A stretch of 64,000 nucleotides of DNA, from positions 22,006,008 to 22,070,007 of the forward strand of contig CM049313.1 of assembly GCA_026874595.1 (NCBI GenBank). Reading direction: 5' to 3'. Positions 48,281-58,739 of this stretch are shown one piece after another. The stretch comes from Sipunculus nudus (lineage: Eukaryota; Annelida; Sipuncula; Golfingiida; Sipunculidae). A program made the position numbers and the translations under genes. The notes below the pieces were generated by a model. It was not told the origin of the DNA, did not search any database, and saw only the letters and a list, made by a program, of their open reading frames with translations. Each line of letters begins with the position of its first letter. The stretch's first letter is position 1.

Positions 48281-51232
48281 ATGGAAACGTTAGAGTCACT
48301 TGTTAGATGCGGACAGGCCTTGGGGCTTAAGGACCAGGCTTTACAAGATTATGTTGAGGCTAGACGGCGTGCGGATGAGGAACGCGATGAAAGAGCTAGG
48401 CAACGTGAAATAGAGAAGGAACAGCGGGAATTAGAGCGTGAGCAGCGGGAATTAGAGCGCGAGCGAGAGGCTAGAGCCCACGAATTAGAGGTTCTAAGGT
48501 TAAAGTCTGACTCTGGGGTTAAAGAAGACAGAAGTAGGGATGTATTCCCGAAAATCCAGCTTCCACCTTTTGATGAGGCTCACGATCAGCTAGATGCGTT
48601 TCTTGAGCGATTTGAACGATTAGCTGTATGTCAAGGCTATGATAGGGAGAATTGGGCGTTACACCTGAGTCCGTTACTGCGGGGTAAGGCGCTAGGGACT
48701 TACACACAGTTATCGGTAAGTGAGGCCATGGATTACGATAAGTTAAAGATAGCCTTGTTAAAGCGATACCAAATGACCGAAGAGGGTTATCGACACAAGT
48801 TTCGGACTTGTAGGCCTGAGCGAGGCGAAACGCCGAGTCAGTTTGCGGTGAGACTGAGTGGATACCTAGACCATTGGATAGGGATGGCAGGGGTCGGAGG
48901 TGACTACGACGGGGTAGTTAACCTGTTGATGTGTGAGCAGTTCGTAAACTGCTGTAGTAGGGATCTCTCTATGTTTTTGAAAGAGAGACGGTGTCGTGAC
49001 TTTGATAGTATGGTAGACTTAGCCGAGAGTTATACGGAGGCTCACGGTGTACACAGCCTTACAGCAGGTCCTCGTTATGGCAATAATGTGCCGCGTCCAG
49101 CGCAACCGGTATCTCAGCCTAGAGAGAAGCGAGAGGTTGAGCGCAGTCCGGACGGTCAGACATTTAAGCCATCAGGAGGCATCAGATGTTATTTATGTAA
49201 TGAACTGGGACATAAGGCGCGGGAATGTAAGACTAGTGCCCGGTCGAGGCCTAGGTCTTCCCCTCAAGTAGGGCGTGCTGCTGGCGATCAGCAGAGGTAT
49301 AGGACTAATTTTAGCCCCCCGTATAACCCAAAACAGAAACCGGAGACTATGTCAATGGCAGTAGTCGAGGCGGAAACGGAGACAGTCGGTGCGGTGAAAC
49401 CGGAAGTAGAGAGTCCGAGTCAGTCGTTAGGATTTGCTGCCCAGACAGAAGGCGGAATCTCGTTACCTGTGTGTGAAGGGCTGGTGAATGGTAAGTCAGC
49501 GAGGGTGCTGCGGGATTCGGGATGTTCCTCGGCAGGAATACGTGAGTCGTACGTGGAGCCGAATCAGTTCACCGGACACCAGGTCGAGTGTAGGTTGTTC
49601 GACGGGTCTGTAAGACAATTTCCTACGGCTAGGATTAATGTGGACTGTGCGTACTTTGTCGGTACTATCGAGGCAATGGTGGTCGGGGATGCTGTATGTG
49701 ATTTAGCGCTAGGTAACGTAGCGGGAGCGCGTGATCCGTATGATCCGGACCCGACGTGGAAGTCTGAGCGGTCCTCAGGCATAGTGTGTGACGGTGTAGA
49801 GTCACAAAAGGAGGTGTCGTCCGCGGTGGAGACACGGAGCGCTGCACGAGAGAAACAGATACCGACGCGTAGCTTGAATGTTGCAAGCCCAGTTGCCGAT
49901 GTGAGTCCGGCCGAATTTTTTAAGGCGCAGGAGGAGGATGGGTCTTTAGCGCCGTATTGGAGGCTAGCTAGAGAGGCTAGAAATGATAGTCCATTTAGAA
50001 TTGAGGACGGATATTTAGTTCGGGTTGTGAGTGATAAACGGGGAGATCAAGATGGATCTCGAGTGGTGGTACCTCAGACGTTACGGTACGACGTAATGAG
50101 GATGGGCCACGAAGCGGTTATGGCGGGCCATCAGGGCATAGACAAAACGCACGACCGCGTGAGAACTCAGTTTTTCTGGAAAGGGATGTATAATGACATT
50201 GCTGAGTTTTGCAAGTCCTGTCCCATTTGCCAGAAAACCATACCGAAAGGCAAGGTGCCTGGAGCTACGTTAGGCCAGATGCCATTAATTGATGAGCCCT
50301 GGCGTAGAATTTCGATGGATCTGGTTGGGCCGATCCATCCAGCGTCTGAGAGAGGTCACAGGTATATTCTGACCGTTATGGATTATGCCACTAGATATCC
50401 GGAGGCTGTTGCTTTAAAGAACATAGATACAGTCTCTGAGGCTGATGCGCTAGTAGATATTTATGCGCGGTTAGGAGTGCCGTCAGAGGTGCTTACTGAC
50501 ATGGGAACACAATTTACGTCAGACCTCATGCGAGAAGTTAGCCGTGTTTTGTCTGTAAGACAGCTCACCACTACTCCTTACCATCCTATGTGCAACGGAA
50601 TGGTGGAGAGATTCAATGGAACGTTAAAGTTAATGTTGAAACGGATGTGCGAGGAAAGACCGCGAGATTGGGATCGGTACCTCAGCGCCGTGCTTTTTGC
50701 GTACCGAGAAGCGCCACATGAGAGCACAGGGTTCTCACCCTTTGAGTTGCTCTATGGTAGGATCGTTAGAGGACCGATGCGGATTCTAAGGGATCTGTGG
50801 ACCAAGCGAGATACTAGCGTCGAGACTAAAACCACGTACCAATACGTCCTGGACCTACAAGACAAACTAAGCGACACATGCGCGTTAGCTAGAGAGGCGT
50901 TGAACAAATCAGCGAACAGACACAGACTGTTATATGATAGAGGTAAATGCACGCGCAGGTTTGAGGCCGGAGGCGAAGTTTTGTTGTTACTCCCGACGGA
51001 GCGGAACAAATTAATGGTACAGTGGAAAGGCCCCTATACTATTGTAAACAGGGTTGGGGACTTAGACTATCGGATTAAGATTGGCGATAAGGTTAAAACC
51101 TTCCACGTGAATATGCTGAAACGGTACCATGCTAGAAACGAGCCCCAGCATATTCTGGCAGCGGTAGCCAAGGGCGCACCTGATTCTATACATGATCCAG
51201 ACGGTGTAGACGGGGAAACAGAGCACTGTTAG
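48281..51232 (+). CDS. Gag-protease-integrase polyprotein of gypsy element
   Basis: 983 residues in one frame with no gag-pol frameshift. Residues about 30-75 form a charged coiled coil with repeated EQRELER. About 87-260 is the capsid-like region. A CCHC knuckle lies at Cys303-Cys306-His311-Cys316. The protease active site is Asp412-Ser-Gly. The integrase zinc region has His610, His617 and Cys644/647/650. The core triad is Asp680, Asp740 and Glu776, with 35 residues between the last two (D,D-35-E). A GPY/F-type end follows (GPYTIVNRVGDLDY). All catalytic residues are present, so Gag, protease and integrase could work. Integrase would act on element cDNA in the nucleus. RT is absent downstream, so cDNA must come from another element. 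The frame ends at TAG 51230-51232, where the deletion junction shifts frame. Confidence 0.93.
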   Translation: METLESLVRCGQALGLKDQALQDYVEARRRADEERDERARQREIEKEQRELEREQRELEREREARAHELEVLRLKSDSGVKEDRSRDVFPKIQLPPFDEAHDQLDAFLERFERLAVCQGYDRENWALHLSPLLRGKALGTYTQLSVSEAMDYDKLKIALLKRYQMTEEGYRHKFRTCRPERGETPSQFAVRLSGYLDHWIGMAGVGGDYDGVVNLLMCEQFVNCCSRDLSMFLKERRCRDFDSMVDLAESYTEAHGVHSLTAGPRYGNNVPRPAQPVSQPREKREVERSPDGQTFKPSGGIRCYLCNELGHKARECKTSARSRPRSSPQVGRAAGDQQRYRTNFSPPYNPKQKPETMSMAVVEAETETVGAVKPEVESPSQSLGFAAQTEGGISLPVCEGLVNGKSARVLRDSGCSSAGIRESYVEPNQFTGHQVECRLFDGSVRQFPTARINVDCAYFVGTIEAMVVGDAVCDLALGNVAGARDPYDPDPTWKSERSSGIVCDGVESQKEVSSAVETRSAAREKQIPTRSLNVASPVADVSPAEFFKAQEEDGSLAPYWRLAREARNDSPFRIEDGYLVRVVSDKRGDQDGSRVVVPQTLRYDVMRMGHEAVMAGHQGIDKTHDRVRTQFFWKGMYNDIAEFCKSCPICQKTIPKGKVPGATLGQMPLIDEPWRRISMDLVGPIHPASERGHRYILTVMDYATRYPEAVALKNIDTVSEADALVDIYARLGVPSEVLTDMGTQFTSDLMREVSRVLSVRQLTTTPYHPMCNGMVERFNGTLKLMLKRMCEERPRDWDRYLSAVLFAYREAPHESTGFSPFELLYGRIVRGPMRILRDLWTKRDTSVETKTTYQYVLDLQDKLSDTCALAREALNKSANRHRLLYDRGKCTRRFEAGGEVLLLLPTERNKLMVQWKGPYTIVNRVGDLDYRIKIGDKVKTFHVNMLKRYHARNEPQHILAAVAKGAPDSIHDPDGVDGETEHC

Positions 51233-51827
51233 ACCTAAGACAAAGAAGGCTTTGCGAGCATTCCTAGGTCTTACAGGGTACTATCGAAAATTCGTGCCAA
51301 ACTATGCGGAAATAGCGGTGCCCTTGACTGATCTAACGCGTAAAGGTCAACCTAACAAACTAGACTGGAAACCCGTACACGAGAACGCGTACTGTTCTCT
51401 AAAGGCTAAACTGTCAGACCCTCCCATACTGAAGCTACCTAATTTCAGTAAACGATTTTATTTGAAATGTGATACATCTGATGTGGGTATTGGCTGTATC
51501 CTGATGCAAAGAAACGAGGGGATCATGCACCCAGTAGCTTATGCCAGTCGTAAACTATTGCCCAGGGAGAGAAATTACTCCACCATCGAGAAAGAGTCAT
51601 TAGCAATTGTATGGTCTGTACAGAAATTTGAGATGTACCTGGCTTGTAGACCGTTCACCATTCAGACCGACCACAAACCATTAAAGTGTATTAGCAAATC
51701 AAAATGTGCTAATAAGAGAGTAATGAGATGGGCACTGGTTCTACAAGAGTTTAGATTTGATATTGAAGCAGTGTCAGGTAAACTAAACCATGGACCTGAT
51801 TTTCTTAGCAGACTGCCTGAGTGTTAG
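51231..51827 (+). pseudogene. RT thumb and RNase H remnant of gypsy element
   Basis: The frame opens with RPKTKKALRAFLGLTGYYRK, the RT thumb/connection block, and continues into RNase H: KCDTSDVGIGCILMQ (Asp), YSTIEKESLAIVW (Glu), TIQTDHKPLK (Asp) and KLNHGPDFLSRLPEC (Asp). The RNase H residues look intact and the domain runs to a proper stop. It is in the +1 frame relative to the polyprotein and lacks the RT palm that should precede it. The first Met (51252) is an internal Met in the thumb and probably not a real start, so expression is doubtful. Confidence 0.85.
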
Positions 51828-52032
51828 GATGTAATGAGCTATAATGTTTAGCCAGTTAAGTCTAAACATGTACTAGATTTTGCCCTGTGTCATAGACCGT
51901 GGGCATGTACTAATGACAACTTGTTACATGACCCTTATGTATTGCTATGTATTGCTACATGTAAATATGTTTAGCTGGACCCTGTAAGATAGAACGATAC
52001 GATGTATCGAGAAAATACTGTGTATTTTCCTT

Positions 52033-52044
52033 AAAAGGAGGGGG
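52033..52044 (+). other. Polypurine tract
   Basis: AAAAGGAGGGGG, three bases before the 3' LTR start. It would prime plus-strand synthesis. Confidence 0.85.
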
Positions 52045-52047
52045 TGA

Positions 52048-53172
52048 TGTCACCAGAAATCGGTGACAATATGTACAGTGTTTTGTATCATAGTTTAACG
52101 AAGTCTGTTCTCTATTGATATTGACGTGAAGCGTCATCCTAAAGCGTTGACAGGTCTTGATTGTATATATTCTTGTATGGAATCCCATCGGCTATCAGCT
52201 GATTTATCCGTGTCACGCATCGTGTGTAATTGTTACATCTGGTATGTGGGTCGCCAAGGTGACGCTAACAGTCAAACTAGGTCACATATATCCTTATATG
52301 GGACACTTGAGAAATGAGCCAATCAGAGAACCGGATCGCCGTATTGTGACGACGATTGTGACGTCAGAGTTCAGGGAGAGACGCTGGAAGCTGCCTTCAG
52401 TTGGGTCTTGAAGCTTGAGGTGGCAGCACGCACGCACGAACATTGAAACGCCAGGGACGGCATAGAAGCAAGCTTCTGCATGAGGCAAGGACCCAGCTCA
52501 TAAGAACTCAGCCGTGCTGCCGAAAGAGCTTCGTATTGGCGATATAGAGAGAGCGCGTTTGTCACCTGCCGGCCTAGTTCAGCTTGACCTAGATACATAA
52601 CCGCCGTAAGCCGTGAACCGTTGCTACAAGAGCAAGGTCAAGGACTCTAAGCCCAACGTAAACAAAGGGCGCTATTGCATGCATGTGAACGTGAACCTAC
52701 CCGGGTCGCTGACAAGCAAGATCAGTTGAAGATAGCTAAACTCAGAAAGACTAGATATATATGGTGCTAACCATACGCTAGATTCTACACAAAACAGTAA
52801 CCAGAGATCTCTGAAGGAACTGGACTTTGTTGGGTTTTATACAAACCACGGACTCGGTAAATATCCTGTATTTTTAATTTGAAGGACTGTCGCATTGACA
52901 CATCAACGCACACACACTTACATCTACGTCTTTGTAAGTATTGTCTTGAATTATATTTGTGAATTTAACCTGATGTCTCATAGTTTCTATTGATCTGGGT
53001 GTATGATTGTCTGGTATTTTTATACACGTCCTTAAAAGAACCTGGAAATGTCACCTGTAATGACCGGGATCTAATTTCTTGATTAATGAAATCAAGTGGC
53101 GAGCGTTAACCCATCCTATTGTTTTATAGGATATATCCGTTGTAAAGTTTTCACGTTAAGTAAGGGGTGACA
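52048..53172 (+). repeat. 3' LTR (1125 bp)
   Basis: Same length as the 5' LTR, with one visible difference (52879). Confidence 0.95.
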
Positions 53173-53177
53173 TACAG
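53173..53177 (+). repeat. Target-site duplication, right (TACAG)
   Basis: Exact copy of 46432-46436. Confidence 0.9.
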
Positions 53178-54215
53178 GCAAAAGCAATTTTGAACAGACG
53201 CACATTACAGCCTCAAGGTAAAAAAACCTGGGGGCAGAGATTCCAGGAAAAACCATGTACTTGTAAATAATTGTGCCTATAACAGAGCTGGCAGTATTTG
53301 TTTTATATAACTGCAATATCTTGATCTGTGCCCCATCGCACAATTTTGTAAATTGGTAAGTTTATTCAAATAAACACATCAGTTAGTAATGGAATGATAA
53401 CAACATGGAATAGCATTTCATGTATCAGTAAAACATTAATGTTTGCAAAATATTTTGCATAATGTCCAAATTTGGCTGCACTGTGTCAGCATAGCACATA
53501 AGAGAGTCCTTCTCAGAAATTACTCAGCATTTAGTATTCAAAAATGTCTTTCATCATAACTATGCACAAGCAGGCAAGTCCATAGGCAGCCGTGTTGTAA
53601 CTTGTAGCTGTGCTGAACATAATGTTGGGTGCAGGAGGCAGAACATGTACGTCTTACTCCTGCAAAGAAATAAAACAACGCCGCAGTATCTATTCCACAC
53701 AAATTATATCACAACATATAACAATAATGAACAACTCTGACTTAAAATTCAATGTGATTTGTTTTTGTTTTTTATAACTACCGCTTACAGCTTTAGGTCT
53801 GAATAACTTTGACATGCCATACTGTTCTGGTTAATGTAACAATTATCATATACAGGTTGAATGGAGAATACGGTCAGGTCATAACAATACATTACCAGGG
53901 CTTATATATGTACCTAAATGGATGCAAACTTGCATGAATAACAATTTAACTCAAAGTATAATACGATGTTCTCATAATTAATGTTTTAATTAATTAAGTT
54001 GTGCAAGTCATGTTATACTAAAAGGAAGAAACTAAATAGCCTTAAACCGTAAGCTGTAATAAAAGAATACTGTATCCGTTTGCAAGGAGACCAACAGAAC
54101 AGTTGGTCAAATTATGATTGAAATATCACACTATTTATTATAAATATCACACTATTTATTCAATCCTTTAATGCGAGAGAGTGAACTAGCTAATAACAAG
54201 CTAACAAATATATAT
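53178..54215. other. Interior of the large transposon, no transposase seen
   Basis: AT-rich. Near 53560-53660 a minus-strand stretch looks protein-like behind a TTTCTTTGCAG acceptor, but the better frame has a stop right after the acceptor, so no exon is called. Confidence 0.4.
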
Positions 54216-54220
54216 TGGGT

Positions 54221-54518
54221 ACAATTCGTAAATTAACATATCCGTTTTTAATAGATTTAATTGTTTACATTTAATATTGATATCCAGTAATTTAAAAAGT
54301 ATACTACTAGAAATATTAATGTGCTGTTTGTTTTAAATGCCCAATGTTGTTCAAATTACTAAACTGTGTATAATTCCTAAATAAACATATCCGTTTTTAA
54401 TAGATTTATTTGTTTACATTTAATATTGATATCCAGTATTTTTAAAATGTATACTACTAGAAATATTAATGTGCTGTTTATTTTAAATGCACTATGTTGT
54501 TCAAATTACTAAACGGTG
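54221..54518 (+). repeat. 149-bp tandem duplication
   Basis: Two copies. AACATATCCGTTTTTAATAG starts at 54235 and again at 54384. Both continue with GATATCCAGTA, ATACTACTAGAAATATTAAT and TTGTTCAAATTACTAAAC. Differences are few. Confidence 0.9.
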
Positions 54519-54519
54519 T

Positions 54520-56635
54520 TGGCATCCCCAAATATTACAATATGTTTCCTGTTTCGTAAATGCCACCTTTAACACACTTGACAGTCACCAAACAGGCATA
54601 CTTCTCAGCCAGATTGAACTAATCTGGAATTACTCGACTTATCAGTATTTCCTGACACTCGAAAGGTATACAAAGCTACTGCACCTGATAAGCGTTTTGA
54701 CAGCTGACTGCTTAATAAACAGAGACATGACATAAGGCCAGCTGCTAAGTTGATATCAGATTTTATATATACAGGATTACAAAGTGTGAATTGTGGAGCA
54801 CTGACAAAAGAAGGGCGATTATGGGGGTTTGGGAGATCACAAAGGCTGGTGGCCGTTGCGTGTTACATCATCTGATACCAGTGTGTAGGCTCCACAAATA
54901 TGCCTGAACTTGTGACTTGTATTATCTCACTGTGAATGCACGTGACTGAGCATGTGATAGATTATTTCAATAAAGCTATTTACCTACTTTAGAAATACCT
55001 CTTTCAGTTGCCACAGTTGTTAACTATAGGCTTTATTGTTCTAGGCAAAACAGAAATATATTAAAACTGTATCTCACAGAGAACTAGTTACGTTAATTTA
55101 ATATATATTATTCAGAGGGGAACGCCTATGTCTGGTTTGTTATTTAGTAATATTTACCACTTAAGAGTTTTCATTAAAAGTTTAGAGAATTGACTTTAAC
55201 CACACAAAAATACCCATTACAACTCAAATCTAAAAGATTACTGCCCTTGGCCATTAAACGACAAATTCTGCACCTGCACTTAGTATCAAATTATAGGTTA
55301 TCCACTTGAGCCTTAGAGTTGTACATTTTTTTATTTTTTGGTATTTGTAATTTTTTTTTTTTATTTTTATTATTATTTATCAATATTTCATAGACTCAAA
55401 CTACAAGATTAGTATAACTACTACTTTCACAGGTTGATGTTATGGAATTTTGGTGCTTACTTTTAATCTGTTGAGAAAATTCATTTTAAAAATGAGAAAC
55501 TACTGGTTTTATTTTTCGTACATCAAATTGTAATTGTTAAATAAATTATGATCTTAAGCATCTAAATAACTATGAAATGTACCTTATTAAATTTTTATTT
55601 TATAGTATATTCTTTAACAGGCTTTTCCCCTTTGGGTTAAGTGAATGAAATTTTGTCTGCTTGGCCCCGGAATATGGGAGCAAACTGATTATCAGATGAA
55701 ACATGTCACTAATTGCTGCCCCGGCAAGTGGATGACAGAAAATTTCTAGACGTTCATATTTATGACTTTTTAAAGGGTGTGCATAGTTTTTCAGAATCGA
55801 CTGCACAAATACACTTATTGGTTTCCTTGGAATTTTTTTTTTAATGTTTAAGTATAATTTCAAAGCTAAAGTGTTTTAATCTTTTAAAAGTTATAAATTG
55901 TAAGATCTTTTTCAGTCACAATATTAAACCCTTGAAACCAGCTTAATAGATCTAACAAAGATATACAAAAATGAAGAATGATATTATTATTTTTAGACTG
56001 TATTTTATACTTACTTTAACATTTATTTATTTTAATGGTTGTTATATGGATTAATAATGGGACATATTGATATAACAATATTTTACTCAGTTTGTGGGGG
56101 TTTTTTTTAATTTTTTATATCAACTTTAAACTCAAGTCTACACTTTATTACTCTATCTATACATATATATGTAGCACGTAATCAGAATAATTAATAAAGG
56201 AATGATTGGCTGTCCCCTTTTTATCATACAATTATAAAGTTCTGCATAGCGAAAAAAAAGGATTTATAGAGCCTTACAGTATATATATATATACACACAC
56301 ATATCAACGCTTACTTGACATAACAACCTGTAAACCTCATCTTTTACATAAACTTAATTAGCACACTGCTCCACCTCTATACAATGAGTTCATGCTGCCT
56401 TACCTGGCCCTTTACTATTAACAAATACACTCAAAGTAACATTTTAAACAGTTTCTACATTTCATGTACATCAAAACAATAAGTACAATACTTTATTACA
56501 TTTTCTCACATTATAGGCCTACCTCCTGGCCAATCATTGACACCACACTTGTGTCATTCTTTACACACTGGTTGCTCCAAGGCACAGTTTTTCATATTAA
56601 CAATAATGACACTGCCAGTCCTAAAAGGGTGCGCG
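54520..56635. other. Interior of the large transposon, AT-rich
   Basis: No transposase motif and no coding frame above 90 codons. A 22-bp direct repeat (AAATATCACACTATTTATT) lies just before this region near 54125. Confidence 0.4.
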
Positions 56636-56639
56636 TAGT

Positions 56640-56975
56640 GAAAGGCTCAAACTATCGCGGCGGCTACTTATCTTTCGCCTTATGTCGACAAGTGTTTGAA
56701 CCCTTCCAGCGCCAAGGTCATTTTTCAGGCCACTGAACTACAGCAGTTCCCTATTTCAAGCAACTCAGGGCCATTTCTATACAGCCAGTCCAGTCCTCGT
56801 TTGAGCGCTATTGGAAAGCTTTCAAAGTATCGCGGCAGGCTACTACTATACCGGTTCGCCTTATGTCGACACATGTTTGAACCTTTCGAGCGCTGAAGTA
56901 ATTTTTCATGCCATTGAACTACAGCAGTTCCCTATTTTCAGCCACATAGGGCCATTTCTCATGTCATTTACAGCA
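56640..56975 (+). repeat. Two tandem subterminal units (~178 bp)
   Basis: TATCGCGGC...GGCTAC...TTCGCCTTATGTCGACA...GTTTGAACC is seen at 56652 and 56828. Each is followed by GAACTACAGCAGTTCCCTAT (56735 and 56916). A related TCGCGGCAGACTAC..CGCCTTATGTCGA block occurs in both copies of the 384-bp repeat, so these belong to the same element family. Confidence 0.8.
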
Positions 56976-57440
56976 ATTAAATATTTCTAGCCTCATTGCT
57001 AATCATGGTTATTGCCAATATAAGCGATCTTATAAGGTACAGGCATGTCTCCGTTACTACTTTATAAATGTTCGTGTCGGTTAACAGCGGCCACGCTTAC
57101 CTATGCTATGGCAATTCTCTTTAAAAGGTCACAGAGGCCAATTTCTCATAATATGTACATCAAATCTATTCAGCCAGCCTCTTAAGGCCTTTTTGATACT
57201 TACTATAGTATATGACATTTAACACAAACACAAAATTCACATACCGTAGTATTTCCAGGAACCTGTAACTTCTGGATTGGGTGGTCTTCTTCATCTTCAC
57301 TCTTCTTCATTTATGTACCTAACTACTTTATGTGTGGCAGTTCATTTTTAAAATTTTGAAGAACAAATATTGCCAAAAATGCAGGTTCGAATCACTGCTC
57401 GTAAATATTTTAGATTTACAAGCTGGCAACCGCTCGCCAA

Positions 57441-57824
57441 TGTAGGATTTTCCCCACAGATAATAGAAAACAACACATAATTTTAGGTTTAAATTACCAA
57501 ATGACCGAAAGATCTGTCCTTTTGAATTATACTGCCAGTCTGATAGTTATAAACGTGATAAACAGGGAGCTAGAAGGGTCGCGGCAGACTACTAAACTTC
57601 GCCTTATGTCGATTATCCTTTAGCCCCTTAACACGTCTAAATGACTAAACCTAGTGCTGACCAGACGTGGGCCTGTGGCCCACGTCTGCATCATTCAGCT
57701 GCACGCGGAAGAGTGAGGAGGACGGGACATTCCTGGCCGTAGGCCAGCCTACTTTACAATAGGGGTGGCATTAATGGGCGAGTCCAAATACTGATAGCTG
57801 ACCGGTAGTAGGCCTGATATCTTA
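57441..57824 (+). repeat. Subterminal direct repeat, right copy
   Basis: 384 bp, nearly identical to 45967-46350. The right terminus of the large transposon follows within 100 bp. Confidence 0.9.
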
Positions 57825-57922
57825 CATGGTAATAATTTAACTAGAGTTGAATATCCAGTCTGTAACTTCGACATAAGCAGGGCATTCGACTTAAGCGAGT
57901 TCGACACAACGAGGTTTCACTG

Positions 57923-57926
57923 TTTA

Positions 57927-57985
<59 letters not shown>

Positions 57986-58146
57986 TGATAATATATATTC
58001 TTATAATATATATAATTTATATAATTTATATATAACTTTATTTTATATTATAAAAATTATATAATATATATAAATTAATATATATTATATAAATAATATA
58101 TATATATATATATATATTATAATATATATTATATAATATATATTAC

Positions 58147-58197
<51 letters not shown>

Positions 58198-58210
58198 ATA
58201 TATATATAAA
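57923..58210. repeat. Long AT-only tract with many small palindromes
   Basis: Begins as TA repeats after the transposon end and continues as AATATATATTATAAT-type words to 58208. Almost no G or C. Likely prone to cruciforms and to assembly error. Confidence 0.9.
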
Positions 58211-58566
58211 TTCATCTAGTGCTTTCACCTTACTTTGCGAGACCTTACGACGACTAAATTACGTCAGTGTGGGTGATCGGGTGCATGTTTATTATATATT
58301 AGAGCCATGCTAGGCACACAAAAGGGAAATTGCGTTTCTGAAGGCATTAACGCCCAGATATCTGTATACTTATCTTGTGTGAATTTTAAAAAAATATGTG
58401 TGGGAATCACTCAGTTTGGATAGTTGCACTTTATACCTGGTCTCTGTGTCATTTGCCTTTTTATATTACGGATATATCGAATATATATCGAACATATGCG
58501 TAAGTTATTCTTTCATTATCATTGGAAGAAATTAATTAACCATATGTGAGATCTAAAGTGAACTCC

Positions 58567-58568
<2 letters not shown>

Positions 58569-58615
<47 letters not shown>
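58569..58615. repeat. (AT)n microsatellite
   Basis: Pure TA run, about 170 bp before GT15 copy 2. Confidence 0.95.
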
Positions 58616-58618
<3 letters not shown>

Positions 58619-58739
58619 GAAACTTTTCTTAAACCGTAATACTTACTGTGGTTCGAAAATCAATTATGTTAAAATCGATTATGTATAATAAATATTTACA
58701 AACATTTTCAGTGACTCCCCAGTTGAACAAGACCTGAAC

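Larger units (their letters stand above)
46437..53172 (+). mobile_element. Young gypsy element, Gmr1-type order, RT deleted
   Basis: 6736 bp with two 1125-bp LTRs, a primer-binding site, one 983-codon gag-protease-integrase frame, an RNase H remnant, a polypurine tract and a perfect TACAG target duplication. Integrase precedes the RT/RNase H part, as in the Gmr1 group. The RT fingers and palm (normally 200 or more residues) are absent: sequence passes from the integrase C-terminus to the RT thumb within a few bases at about 51225-51231. The LTRs differ at one site that I can see (47268 G against 52879 T), so insertion was recent. The element is visibly GC-richer than its surroundings. Confidence 0.93.
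45880..57922. mobile_element. Large pogo/Tigger-type transposon, split by a gypsy element
   Basis: The left terminus starts CAGTGAAACCTCGTTGTGT. The right terminus read in reverse starts with the same 19 bases, and 22 of the first 23 agree. Subterminal TTCGAC..TAAGCGAG-type repeats lie inside both ends. Both termini sit in (AT)n tracts, as expected if one TA-targeting element entered one microsatellite. Taking out the gypsy element and one TACAG copy leaves about 5.3 kb. A 384-bp segment occurs near both ends in direct orientation. I see no transposase in the interior (53178-57440), so this would be a large non-autonomous element. The alternative is two separate elements that each lost one end. 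Confidence 0.6.

Noticed and set aside
46515-52598. Short frames of 63-84 codons seen twice
   Set aside because: They lie in the two LTRs and are identical because the LTRs are; no sign of a protein.
53540-53665. Protein-like minus-strand stretch behind a TTTCTTTGCAG acceptor
   Set aside because: The most protein-like frame has a stop within two codons of the acceptor.
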